From Bugula neritina (Eukaryota; Bryozoa; Gymnolaemata; Cheilostomatida; Bugulidae), in the NCBI GenBank assembly GCA_964035545.1, contig OZ037771.1, positions 11,873,980 through 11,903,979 on the forward strand: a stretch of DNA of 30,000 nucleotides, written 5' to 3'. The notes under the pieces are model-generated. The model was not told the origin of the DNA. It searched no databases and saw only the letters and a list, made by a program, of their open reading frames with translations. Shown one piece after another: positions 1 to 11,481 of this stretch; position 1 is the stretch's first letter; each line of letters opens with the position of its first letter. A program made the translations under genes and the position numbers.

Positions 1-646
1 TCATAAGCAGATGCCAATTTATGTTGCTTTATTTGGCGTGCCAATAAGTTTTTCTGAGTTTTGCAATTATAAAATGTCTGATATTTTAGTATAAAAGCAA
101 GTGTAAGTAATTTCTCGGTAGTCCTTGAAAACTGATATCTCGGCAAACTTCACAACAACGAAAGACTTGCAATAATTGTTTTTAGGTGTTATTTTGTTCA
201 AGATGATTTTACTAATATAATATGCTGGTTATTGATATAAACTTAGTTTTGTAATGTAAATGTACTATACAAACGTATTTTTTTATTTCTAAATAACTGA
301 CTTGTATATAACATAGTGTTATTACGTGATAGGTATCATATATAATATTTCACACAATATCAACAAGCAATAATTCAAATGAGTGCTTAATTATCAAAAC
401 TTTGTCTCTGAGTTTTCTTAAACATAGAAAGTAGTGTTGTAGATATGGGGACTAAAAATTAAACAAGGTAGTGTACAATAAATCTATCCACTGTATGCCT
501 TTGCAGGATTTCATTTATTTTAAAATTTGAACAACAGCAAACAGTTTTTAATATCTCATGATCTTATACGCTCTTTTTGTCATTTGTGCCGTAAAATTTG
601 GAAACAAAAACTTGAAATGTCATGTAAATGCTGTTTGTTTATACAG
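1..646. other. 5' flank without recognised gene
   Basis: AT-rich sequence with no coding stretch I can support. It ends in a possible splice acceptor (ATACAG, ending at 646), twelve bases before the methyltransferase start codon. A 5' untranslated exon further upstream is therefore possible but was not located. Confidence 0.4.
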
Positions 647-658
647 ACATAATAGAAA

Positions 659-775
659 ATGCTCCCAGCTGTAAATCAATATGCCGATCCTTCCCTCTGT
701 TCTGATTACATCAGCGTTAGGCCTAAGTATCCTAATCATGTCATCAACACAATATTGGATTATGTCAAGAAAGGG
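659..775 (+). CDS. methyltransferase exon 1 (start exon)
   Basis: Starts MLPAVNQYADPS and runs 39 codons to a strong donor, GTAAGT, at 776; the intron is phase 0. It contains the YISVRPKYPNHV segment, the N-terminal signature of this methyltransferase family. The ATG at 659 is the first in frame. Confidence 0.75.
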
Positions 776-1089
776 GTAAGTGAAGCATTATTTTATTTTA
801 CATACTATTGTTTAACAGCTCAGTTTTTTTGCAAAAACTAATTAGCTATAATTATTCAATGTACATAGAATGTTTATTGTTCAAGCAAAACTGTTAAAAC
901 AGTTATATAAATTGCAATTTGCGTCAAAACAATAAAAATGAGTGTTTGCTGACATACACAGGTCATTTAGATGAACTTGTGGACACCATTTGCTTTAACT
1001 CATAGTTTCCCTTTCATTCCATTGACCCATGTCTCCATGCAACAAAGTATGATAAGTTTATAGATGTATGTGACTGTTACATATTACAG

Positions 1090-1265
1090 AAAAACACACT
1101 CTTTTCTGGGAGGTACCCATTGGCTGTGGATGCTGGATGTGGACCAGGTGTGACCTCAACCTCTTCACTATCTCCTTACTTTAATAAAGTACTTGGAGTA
1201 GACATCAGTGAAGCTCAAATTAGAGAAGCAAATCTTCATAACGAGTTTGATAATATTAAGTACAA
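1090..1265 (+). CDS. methyltransferase exon 2 (SAM-binding motif I)
   Basis: Follows the acceptor ATTACAG (ending at 1089) in phase 0. It encodes DAGCGPGVTSTSS, motif I of the SAM site, and KVLGVDISEAQ, the acidic loop. Alignment with exon 3 and with family spacing requires it to end inside the Lys codon at 1265. The next bases read ATGGGTAT, so the expected GT is absent. The only nearby GT, at 1270, gives the wrong phase. Confidence 0.7.
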
Positions 1266-1449
1266 ATGGGTATATTTAGCTTAAAGCTGTGTGTATTCAA
1301 ATAAAAGAAAAACAACTTGATACACAAAGTATCTTATTGCAGAGTTGAGTTTTGCGGTATTACCTGTCATCCTTGGCGCTCTCTATTAATACGCATATAT
1401 CAGAACACAAGATTAGCTGTTGATTTTGACAATCTTGCGTTACTTTCAG

Positions 1450-1666
1450 AGTGACCAGAGGGGAAACGTTGCCATTAAAAGACAATTCTGTTACTCTTGT
1501 GCAAGTTGCCACTGCTATACATTTATTTGATTGTGAAAAATTTTACAAAGAGTGTGACAGAGTTCTGGTTCTTGGAGGAGTTATAGCTGCCTATACATAT
1601 GGCTGTCAGAATTACAGAGTGGTGGGACATCCAAATGCAGAGGAAATTTCTGACATCATGAATGAG
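1450..1666 (+). CDS. methyltransferase exon 3
   Basis: Acceptor TTTCAG ends at 1449; donor GTGAAA is at 1667. The exon is 217 bases, the same as its paralogue exon at 19005-19221. It encodes the GETLPLKD, LVQVATAIHLFD, FYKECDRVL and YRVVGHPNAE stretches. The VLVPGG of the paralogue is VLVLGG here. Confidence 0.8.
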
Positions 1667-1685
1667 GTGAAACAACGGCCAAAAA

Positions 1686-1688
<3 letters not shown>

Positions 1689-1762
<74 letters not shown>
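1689..1762. repeat. (AT)n microsatellite in methyltransferase intron 3
   Basis: An uninterrupted alternating AT tract of about 74 bases. It begins 22 bases downstream of the exon 3 donor. Confidence 0.97.
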
Positions 1763-1764
<2 letters not shown>

Positions 1765-1813
1765 AGGAAAAAGAGCAATTTAATTAGATGTTACTTTATT
1801 GTGCTACTATTAA

Positions 1814-1878
1814 TTTCATGCCTCCTCAGCACTGCTCAGGCACAATATCGAATTCCGGAGTGCTGAAGAGGCATGAAA
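1814..1878. repeat. inverted repeat (fold-back) in methyltransferase intron 3
   Basis: Arms 1814-1833 and 1859-1878 are 20 bases each with a single mismatch, around a 25-base loop. Left arm: TTTCATGCCTCCTCAGCACT. With the AT tract it fills most of this 245-base intron. Confidence 0.9.
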
Positions 1879-1911
1879 CGCAAATCTAATATATAATATT
1901 TGCAACTTTAG

Positions 1912-2024
1912 ATAGTTGAAAGAGTAAACTCCAGTCAAAACCCAAAGTCCGAGGAATACAACATGAGGGTTATCAGAAAGTACACAGATGAAAGCCTACA
2001 GATACCTTATCTAGACAACAAAAG
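1912..2024 (+). CDS. methyltransferase exon 4
   Basis: Acceptor CTTTAG ends at 1911; donor GTTTGC follows exon end AAAAG. It is 113 bases, identical in length to the paralogue exon at 18233-18345. It encodes IVERVNSSQN through IPYLDNKR; the paralogue reads IPERVSSAQD through IPYTDRKR. Confidence 0.75.
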
Positions 2025-2393
2025 GTTTGCATTTCATTTGAAATTATAAAAAATATCACATATACTGTTAGGTAAAACCAGCCATGCCTAATTTAAAGTT
2101 TTGACAAACTTGCTCTTCCTGAAACATTTTATTCATAATGCTTTCATTGTAGCAAAACTTTCTTCTCATCAAAGCTTTTCAAAAAGATAATTTTTAAATT
2201 AACTGCTAAAAGTTAGCCGTTTGACGTGATAATTACATAACTTAGTAGACAGTAAATTCCCCAAGAACTTTGGCTCTTTAGCTATCTTATAACTTGTGGG
2301 AACATTGCTGCAGCTTACGGTTATACTTTACTAATTTAAAGTGACCAAGCTTTACAAAAACACAATTTAAAATGTTTGTTGTATTTTTTGTAG

Positions 2394-2528
2394 AGTGGAT
2401 AATTTGTATATGAACGTACACAGTAAAATTGGTGGCTTTCTAAGATTTAATCCTACTGCGCCATTTATACAAAATTATGTAAACAACTGCAGTGAAGCTA
2501 AGGGATGGTGGAAAACTTGTGAAAAACG
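2394..2528 (+). CDS. methyltransferase exon 5
   Basis: Acceptor TTTTGTAG; donor GTAATT at 2529. It is 135 bases, as in the paralogue. It encodes VDNLYMNVHSKIGGFLRF and NYVNNCSEAKGWWKTCEKR. The paralogue has IDNVYMTIDSTIVGFLKF and WWKSCEKR. A phase 2 intron follows. Confidence 0.78.
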
Positions 2529-3039
2529 GTAATTTTGATTGGACGTTTTATCAGTTTTCTTGAAATAATAAAAATACAGCATTTAAAATAATTTAATAAA
2601 TTATTGCTTAGCAAAACTGGTATTAAGGCTATGCATATTTAGTTTTCATGAGGCTTAGCTATAAGGCAAAGTATTAAAAGCAACATAGATTCAATTGAGT
2701 ACAGTTGTATCAATATTTTGCTATAAGTTATATATTAATATAATTATTTCATTAACTAATGCGTTTACACAAACGCTTATCAACTTTATTCTTTTATAAT
2801 TATTGCGAAAAAATATCACAGCTAGTTTTTATAGATTTTCATGTACTTTAAAAACTGAGCAAATATATTAACAGAATTGCTATTGTAGGACTTTGCTCAC
2901 CTAATTCCCATTTGATAAAACATACTATCTTGCTGCCATAAAAACTGTGGCTTTGATGATACTTATCAGAGTAAAGTAGTTAGCTTTCTGGTGTTCAGAT
3001 TAAAGTAACTAAAGGTACTGTAATAATATTTCATTATAG

Positions 3040-3138
3040 AATGCATCCATCATGATGGATGCATATGGTACAGATGATTCGGAGGCTTCATTAACCTACC
3101 AAATGGATGTTGTCATGCTTTTAGGTAGAAAAAATTAA
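3040..3138 (+). pseudogene. methyltransferase exon 6 with frameshifting palindromic insertion
   Basis: Acceptor ATTATAG ends at 3039. The C-terminal codons SLTYQMDVVMLLGRKN and a TAA stop (3136-3138) match the paralogue exon at 16804-16891. This exon, however, is 11 bases longer. The extra bases 3041-3051 shift the frame, so translation from exon 5 meets TGA almost at once and the conserved tail is not read. Confidence 0.75.
3042..3065. repeat. perfect 24-base palindrome in methyltransferase exon 6
   Basis: The half-site is ATGCATCCATCA followed by its exact reverse complement. It was created by the 11-base insertion that separates this copy from the intact paralogue. Allowing for one base of ambiguity at the edges, it spans 3041-3064 or 3042-3065. 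Confidence 0.9.
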
Positions 3139-5590
<2,452 letters not shown>

Positions 5591-5689
5591 TATGTGTATT
5601 TTATCAATTGAATCTAGTCATGTTTTAGGTATAATATTTACAATAAAAAAAATCATATTGCAATACTGGCACAAGTACTACATATACCT

Positions 5690-6085
5690 GGATACTGAAG
5701 AAATGTTGAACACGTTACAGTTGATGATGCCTGGGAGGATTATAATGCAAAAAAAGTCAATGGTTCAACTGAATTCATATTAGGTGATGAAAGTGAAAAT
5801 CCAAACATGAAAAACTAATTGGCTTGCTGAAAGATTTGAATGAAGAATTGAGTAACTGGTTATAGTAAAGAAGAACAACAGTGTATAATGTCTTAGTGAA
5901 ACTTTTGAAATATTTGAAATAATGGTAACTTGTGCTGTTGTGGCGAATAAATAGGATTTGGTGATAAATATTGAGGTGAAAAAGCAAATAGAGCTGGCAT
6001 TGGAATTAGAACATAGAGTTGAAGAAGAGGTGGAGCAAGAAATATGCTGGATGATATCATAGCTGGAGAAGGAGACATGGTATAT
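5690..6085 (+). pseudogene. decayed coding-like patch, family unknown
   Basis: Purine-rich sequence on the plus strand reads as acidic and coiled-coil-like peptide when stops and frame changes are ignored. Examples are VDDAWEDYNAKKVNGSTEF near 5725 and KKQIELALELEHRVEEEVEQ near 5980. Stops interrupt every frame, there is no clear splice structure, and I do not recognise the family. It could be an old processed pseudogene or chance composition. Confidence 0.2.
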
Positions 6086-6507
6086 GACTTTTAAAATTGT
6101 TGACTTAAAATCTAAACAAAGAAACAAGCAAGAAGTATTGTACTTCATATTGGTACAGCAACAGTTTTCCACAGTTATAATAGCTATTGAATATATAACT
6201 ATATTTTGCGGAAGGCAGCACTGAACTCAATAGCAAAGACTGAAACGTTTTCACACGGCCTTGACTATAAATACAACCGCAAGCAACTACTTAACTATAC
6301 AATAATCTAAATTGAGTTTAAATGCAATTGATAACTAAGTGATTGACTCTGGATACAGTCAACCACTGCCTTAAGTTTCTAATGGGATGGATTTTGGATG
6401 TTGCCTTTTATTTGTTATATTTTGCTTTGGCATAAATTATTGTTTTCTTTTTTGGTGCCATTTTTTTTGTGCACTGTAGATCGATTTTTTACCGAAGTTA
6501 AGCATTT

Positions 6508-6553
6508 CGAAAATTTGAGTGTCCGAAGTAGAGCTCCAAATTTTCGATTTAGC
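6508..6553. repeat. short inverted repeat upstream of TATA-like site
   Basis: Arms TCGAAAATTTG and CAAATTTTCGA face each other across about 24 bases. Weaker symmetry reaches out to flanking TTTTACC and GGTAAAA. It lies just upstream of the TATA/initiator pair. Confidence 0.55.
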
Positions 6554-6614
6554 GATTTTTGGCCAAAGATTGGTAAAATATTTTGAAAGTCGGACGAACG
6601 TCCAATTTCCAGAG

Positions 6615-6650
6615 TATATAAAGAGAAGAGTGTCCAGTGTAGACTCAGTT
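6615..6650 (+). promoter_or_regulatory. candidate core promoter: TATA box plus initiator
   Basis: TATATAAA at 6615-6622 is followed by TCAGTT at 6645-6650. The presumed +1 A at 6647 is 32 bases from the first TATA base, which is the standard metazoan spacing. No open gene follows; a copy of the dispersed repeat starts about 35 bases downstream. It could be the promoter of a mobile element (LTR-like) or chance. Confidence 0.35.
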
Positions 6651-6682
6651 TACAACTGCGGAGCTCGCAGAAGAGGAACCTA

Positions 6683-6870
6683 CACAGTTGGTTTAAGGTC
6701 ATACTTTTCATTTTCTGGCTCTTTGCCAGGTGCTTTACGTTCTATATGAACAATGTTCCACTGATAGCTCGAACAGGTTGAATGTCACAGGAACAAAAAA
6801 AATATGAAAAGATAAAGAAACTTATGTTCTCCAATATACTTTTTTATTTTTTTCAAAAGCCAATTCATGT
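6683..6870 (+). repeat. dispersed repeat, copy A
   Basis: Shares long stretches with the reverse complement of 9060-9242. An exact 20-base block, CACAGTTGGTTTAAGGTCAT, is at 6683-6702. An exact 13-base block, GATAGCTCGAACA, is at 6763-6775. TGAAAAGATA and a TATACTTTTTTA-like block then follow in the same order. The family is unknown. The similarity fades gradually at the 3' side. Confidence 0.8.
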
Positions 6871-8265
6871 TTAAGTTATAGCTTGTTGAAAAACATTGTC
6901 CCCCTTCCACATTCTTTTCAATTTATACGCTCCTGACTTGTTATTGTGTCTCAATATGCCTTGTATTTGAGTGCTTGTTAGTCTCGCTTCACTAACTTTG
7001 CCTTTACTTCACAAGTGCCAGTGCTGCTGGCTCAAAAGCTAAATTTTATAAACTGTCAGCTAAAACCCAATCTTGCATTCCTAGGTTGGTTGGCCTAAAT
7101 AAAACAATAGTCAAATCATGATTTCATGTTTTAAAAATTTACTCTATTCTAACCTGCTGCCTAGCTAGTTCTATTTTTGATGTATAATTACAAAATTTGT
7201 GATACATTTTTTTGGCAACCATGTGATTTATAAAATGCAGTAATGGTACTTATAATATTATATTATTATCATTATAATATATTATATAGTATTATGTGTG
7301 TTTTTATTATACTGCATAATATCTATTTTGTTACTGTTGTTGTGCAAACAAGTGCAATTAACCTAGTTTTCAAAATGTACCTCTAAATTATCAGAATGTC
7401 AGTTTAGATATTTTCATGCTTTGTAAGGTAAACCTAAAAAAAGAGGCTGTATTCCCAAAGTAAAGGGTGTTGAACTATGAACTATATTAGATTAGCCACT
7501 CTGCTACCAAGTGCATCAGTATAATATTATATGAATAGCTCTGATGCTTTGTCTCCGGTGGCTGGCTGCGATATGATAACTTGGCCAACTTCCAAGAGTT
7601 TAAAATTGGCGCAATTATTCAAGAGGTTACATACTGCACAGAGCTAGCAGTGATAGTAACCTTGCTATTGGCAGTACTTATTACAACTGCCAGCATATAA
7701 GCTGCATTGTAGAATGCCGTTGGGGTAGGCTAGTAAAACCAAATTCTGCTCTCTAATATACCTTAGACACAATGCAGCAACATAATTGTTCATTTCAAAT
7801 TACATTGCCACCCTTACATGAGCTGTGGGCTTCATAAAGATTCATATGATTAGAGATTTATGCTATAGGCTAGCTATGATGAAAATAACACACCATTGTC
7901 AAAGTTAACTTCAAGTATGTTGTTTTCCAGAAACTCAGTAATGTCCATTTATCTCTCGCATACAAATACTTATGTAATAGCATACAGTTTAAGTTTTATT
8001 TTAGAGCACATCTGCAAACTCTACAATAAGAGCTTGCTTTACCAGTCTATTTCAGACCTGTTTTTGTAGCTAGTAATACGCAAGCTACTTATTTTTAAAC
8101 TTTTGGGTTATTTGTTCAAAACCATTAGCTTTGCTAGTAACCCGAGACTATTGCAACAGTTGACCGCTATCAACATGAATTGACAGCCTAATAATTATAA
8201 CCCATTTGCGCGCGAAATATTTATGTAATGATAGTCACTCATATAGTGCGCATCTCATTAACGAT
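6871..8265. other. intergenic, nothing recognised
   Basis: AT-rich sequence with no ORF, splice pattern or RNA gene that I can support. Confidence 0.4.
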
Positions 8266-8345
8266 GATTGCGTGGTCCAGAGGTTAGTGGCGTCAGCGAC
8301 GAGTTGGTTGGTCATGGTTCAACCCTGTTTTGTTGCATTTTTTTT
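8266..8345 (+). repeat. tRNA-derived SINE head (tRNA pseudogene-like)
   Basis: An RNA polymerase III A box, TGGTCCAGAGG, is at 8273-8283 and a B-box-like GGTTCAACCC at 8316-8325. The spacing is tRNA-like and a T-run follows. The acceptor arms 'GATTGCG' and 'TTGTTGC' do not pair and the B box is degenerate, so this is not a functional tRNA. The downstream T-run motif TTTTTTTTAACTT recurs about 60 bases on (near 8400), suggesting internal duplication in the tail. Confidence 0.6.
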
Positions 8346-8459
8346 TTTAACTTATGCAAATCCTACGCATGTATAATAAATATGGCTATAATTGTAAAGT
8401 TTTTTTTTAACTTTTGTTCAACAGTAAGACAACATACATGCATAATAATTAGATACTGA

Positions 8460-9059
8460 ACACTGGACTAAACCTTAAATTGATCTTATAGAATACAATG
8501 TACTTAAAATAATCATGTGAATTAGAGAAACTGAAAGTACACCTGCTGTGCTATAGACAGACCTTTACTGACAAGACTGCAAAGTGAAGTGATTTAGCTG
8601 AAATTAACTCTGCCAAACAAACAAAGAATTATGTTGTGCTGAGGCATTTTCAATATATTATTGTAACATAGTGAGATGATTCAGCTAAGCGCTAATGTAA
8701 AACAGGGAACATTATATTGGCAGAAATCCAATAGATTGCCAATTTGTGCGAGAGGGTACTATATGTTATTGTGATAGCGCAGAGCGGCAAACGTACAAGG
8801 AATGCTATAATTAGTCACAGGAGCGTAGCTAGAACCACCATATGAAGAATTTAGAAAATTGCAGTGAAACTTGCAAAATGGTGTATGTTTTTACCAAATT
8901 GTGAAGAGCATAAACAAAATTTCAAGAAACAAAGAAAGTATATTAGAGAAAACATATCAAGGAATGTCAAGTTTAACTTTTAGACTTTATAAAATGAATC
9001 CCCTGTGCTACAGCAGTGGAACATGGAGGGTGTAAAATTTTACTTATTATGCACCAACT
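8460..9059. other. intergenic, nothing recognised
   Basis: No feature is supported. Its right part may be a weakly conserved extension of dispersed repeat copy B. Confidence 0.35.
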
Positions 9060-9242
9060 TTTTCAGAAAATTTTTTGTTGAAAAATTAAAAAAGTATATG
9101 AAAGAGGAATGCAAGAGCTATCTTTTCATGTAAAATTTGTTAATGTGAGACAAAAACTGTTCGAGCTATCCCCTGGAAACCGTTTATATATAACATAAAG
9201 CAGTGCCTGAATCTGGAAAGTAATGACCTTAAACCAACTGTG
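9060..9242 (-). repeat. dispersed repeat, copy B (inverted)
   Basis: The reverse complement of this stretch aligns with copy A at 6683-6870. Shared blocks are 9223-9242 (exact 20 bases), 9158-9170 (exact 13 bases), TATCTTTTCA at 9119-9128 and AAAAAAGTATA near 9088. The two copies face opposite ways about 2.2 kb apart. Confidence 0.8.
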
Positions 9243-9424
9243 TACTATAAAAATTGTTACCTTTACTATTTAACAAAAATGTATTTATATATCTGGACAA
9301 AGAAAGTCTCTGTTTTTCTAATCAATCACAAAGATTAATGTTCTCCACTTAGTTACTTTCAAATTTACCAATTTATTTGTGGCAGCAGAAAAATCTGGAA
9401 AATATTAAGTGGCTTTGAAAAGAG

Positions 9425-10050
9425 AGGCAAGGAGGCCGATGCAGAGAGGCAAGTTCGGAAGAAGAATGATGTCCTCACCATGGAGACGTTGATCAGGGCC
9501 CTCCAAAAATTTTGAGGGACTGGGCAAGAATTATTACCTCAAGTCCCTGATTTTAGGAGAGAATAGAGAAGTCAAACATTTTATTCGAGAGTTCAAGGAT
9601 GTACCTACTACTGCCAAATAGCCAGCACCGGTGAGGCTCGTCCAACTCCAGACCTGTTTATCAGATCGAGCCAGGTGCTATGACTCGGTTCTCGATGCGG
9701 GTCATATCTTTCCGGTTTTCAGGATCTGTATTGGTTCGACCGCTCAGAATGCCAAAGACAAGCAAGACGACTCTCCAGGACTATGCCAACCAGGTAGAGA
9801 AGTTGGCACAGATTGCCTGCAGTCGGACAGACTAGAAAGAGGGCCAGATTTTTTTCAGAGCACTGAACAATGAGGGGCTACAGTTCTACCTTCTGGCAGC
9901 TAAGGTAGACACCATTGAGGTAGCTGTAGAGATGGCAAGAGCCTACTGCCAGGTGGAGAAACCCAAGGAGCAGACTTCACTGCTAATTAGGTTAAAGAAG
10001 ACAAACAGGAAACAACTCAGCCCGCCCCGCCAGTGCTTCAAATCGTGGCC
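9425..10050 (+). pseudogene. gag capsid-region remnant of Ty3/gypsy relic
   Basis: Recognisable pieces in order are FIREFKDV near 9580, a VRLVQLQTCLSDRAR segment at 9631-9675, TLQDYANQVEKLAQIACS from about 9770, and GQIFFRALNNEGLQFYLLAA up to about 9903. The last two are in one frame, split by a single TAG at about 9833. The upstream pieces lie in other frames and contain further stops. Confidence 0.75.
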
Positions 10051-10201
10051 GCTACCACAGCTTTGCCAGCTCCTACACAGTTTACCATGCTGATGGACAT
10101 GGTGAAGGGTCTGCTGATGGAAGTGAAAAGAATGCAGCAGATTCAGGCTGATAAGTGGACTCCTAGATCAGGGGATGACCTTGTCAGGCCTCCATCCTTA
10201 A

Positions 10202-10258
10202 CCTGTTGGAGTGTAGGTCAGTTGGACACATGCAGCCATACTGCCCATGGAGAAGGAG
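10202..10258 (+). pseudogene. nucleocapsid CCHC zinc-knuckle remnant
   Basis: CRSVGHMQPYC is encoded at 10212-10244. This gives the C-x4-H-x4-C half of a retroelement zinc knuckle. The first Cys (TGT TGG, just upstream) is in a different frame, so the knuckle is broken by a small indel. Confidence 0.55.
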
Positions 10259-10639
10259 AGTGCATCTAAACACCCAAGGCCTGCAAAACTTTCTGCCAAC
10301 CGTAGGTTTGGAGGGAGATCCAGATGACGCCCAGGAGGACACCAACGGAGCCTGATGACACTGAATGGCAGGTACTGCGAAGACCTCTGAGGTCACAAGG
10401 TTCACCCGAACCTCCTGCTTGGCTACTCAGCAACCGGTTTGTGGGGTCACCCGGCAAAGTTGTAGAGAAAAAATCAGCTTACTTGCAAAAGTTTCTCAAG
10501 CTACTCACCATGCTTCAGAAAACCCCAATGTTTTAACCACAAAGAGGGAGCCCTCCATGAAGACTCAAAAAATGTCTCCCTCAGATACTGATCGCTTCAA
10601 GAGCACTCATTCATACAGAAGCAGCTACTTCCTTTGCGG

Positions 10640-11005
10640 AAACGTTGTAGATAATGCTGTCACTTTCCTACTGGACACATGATGCACTACAAACCTGCTG
10701 AGTCAACGCTTCTTCGACACTCTCCGTACTTGAGGAAAAGCGAGCCTCGAGCCGTATAACAGTGTGTATGGTACATTGGTGGACGAATCATGCATGCATT
10801 AGTTTCTATCGCACTATTGCACTACCTGGGAAGGTTCATGATCAGGTGAGTCACGAGACTTTCATTGTCAGCTATCTAAAGAAAGACGCTGTTTTGGGTA
10901 TGCCATTTCTGGAGCAACACCAGTGTCACATGAATTTCCAGAAGTTGGCAGTGGTGATAGCTAGAAAAGAACTTGTCTGTGTCAACAAACCTGGTAGGTC
11001 CTAGG
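10640..11005 (+). pseudogene. retropepsin-like protease remnant of Ty3/gypsy relic
   Basis: An active-site region FLLDT is followed by TGA at 10680-10682, where the catalytic Gly codon should be. It continues CTTNLLSQRFFDTL in the same frame. Two more stops follow. The C-terminal part, in another frame (about 10818-11003), has DAVLGMPFLEQHQCH, typical of gypsy proteases. Confidence 0.75.
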
Positions 11006-11154
11006 TGGGCAGATTATAAGTTTCACAGGACTGCATGGTACCAGGACAATCCTAGGCCACCTTATGCTGCATAGTCAACTACAGAAAGATAACCTAATTG
11101 GGAGTGGTAGCAGGAATGCACAAAAAGATCCAACTAGCATACAGCCTGAATTAG

Positions 11155-11445
11155 CTAGACTGTCAGGTAGAGCTTTTCGTGCAGTGCATGAACCCTTTCA
11201 CGTAGCATGTCAAGCTGTCGGCGGGTGCATTGGTAGAAAAGTACCACTCCATCCAAAAAAGAGGATTTGGGACCGGCACTGGAGACGATGGCCGGGGCTC
11301 GGGAATATTCCTCGGACCAGACGAGGAGCCGTTCTGAAACATGTGGCTGACTTGTATGAAGGAGTCTGTAGAAGTTATAGGAGTATTTTGGAGCGCCAGG
11401 ATCTGCTTCAACTACTTCTGACATACCACAAGAGAGTTAAGAGTA
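11155..11445 (+). pseudogene. protease-reverse transcriptase linker remnant
   Basis: Two overlapping frames give gypsy-like linker text. One has LSAGALVEKYHSIQKRG. The other has VLKHVADLYEGVCRSYRS and then ERQDLLQLLLTYHK, which matches the helix before reverse transcriptase in this lineage. The frame shift lies between them. Confidence 0.6.
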
Positions 11446-11481
11446 TTCTCACTAAGAATACCATATATTTTACTTACAACC

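Larger units (their letters stand above)
659..3138 (+). pseudogene. class I SAM-dependent methyltransferase, six exons, probably inactivated copy
   Basis: Exons are 659-775, 1090-1265, 1450-1666, 1912-2024, 2394-2528 and 3040-3138. The product would be a soluble SAM-dependent methyltransferase of the Methyltransf_11 type, like the DDB_G0268948 group of putative methyltransferases; its substrate is unknown. Visible are an N-terminal YxxxRPxYP-like segment (about residues 17-25), motif I LAVDAGCGPG (residues 50-59), an acidic motif II VLGVDIS with Asp77, the LVQVATAIHLFD strand (114-125) and a VLVLGG turn. The minus-strand paralogue at 16804-19221 has identical lengths for exons 3-5, which fixes the junctions. 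Two lesions are seen. The donor after exon 2 reads AT instead of GT at 1266. Exon 6 carries 11 extra bases that shift the frame and put a stop codon five codons after the junction. A VLVPGG proline is also Leu here. A transcribed, truncated gene or an assembly error at one site is not excluded. Confidence 0.75.

Noticed and set aside
1689-1762. Tandem arrays as CRISPR
   Set aside because: They are dinucleotide microsatellites in animal DNA, without spacers.
1848-1858. CGAATTCCGG, which resembles a cDNA-cloning linker
   Set aside because: It is the loop of a natural fold-back inside an intron with continuous flanking sequence; a chance EcoRI site is more likely than vector.
6415-6749. Overlapping ORFs of 60-100 codons on both strands around the TATA-like site
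   Set aside because: Open in opposing frames over AT-rich repeat DNA, with no recognisable domain or splice context.
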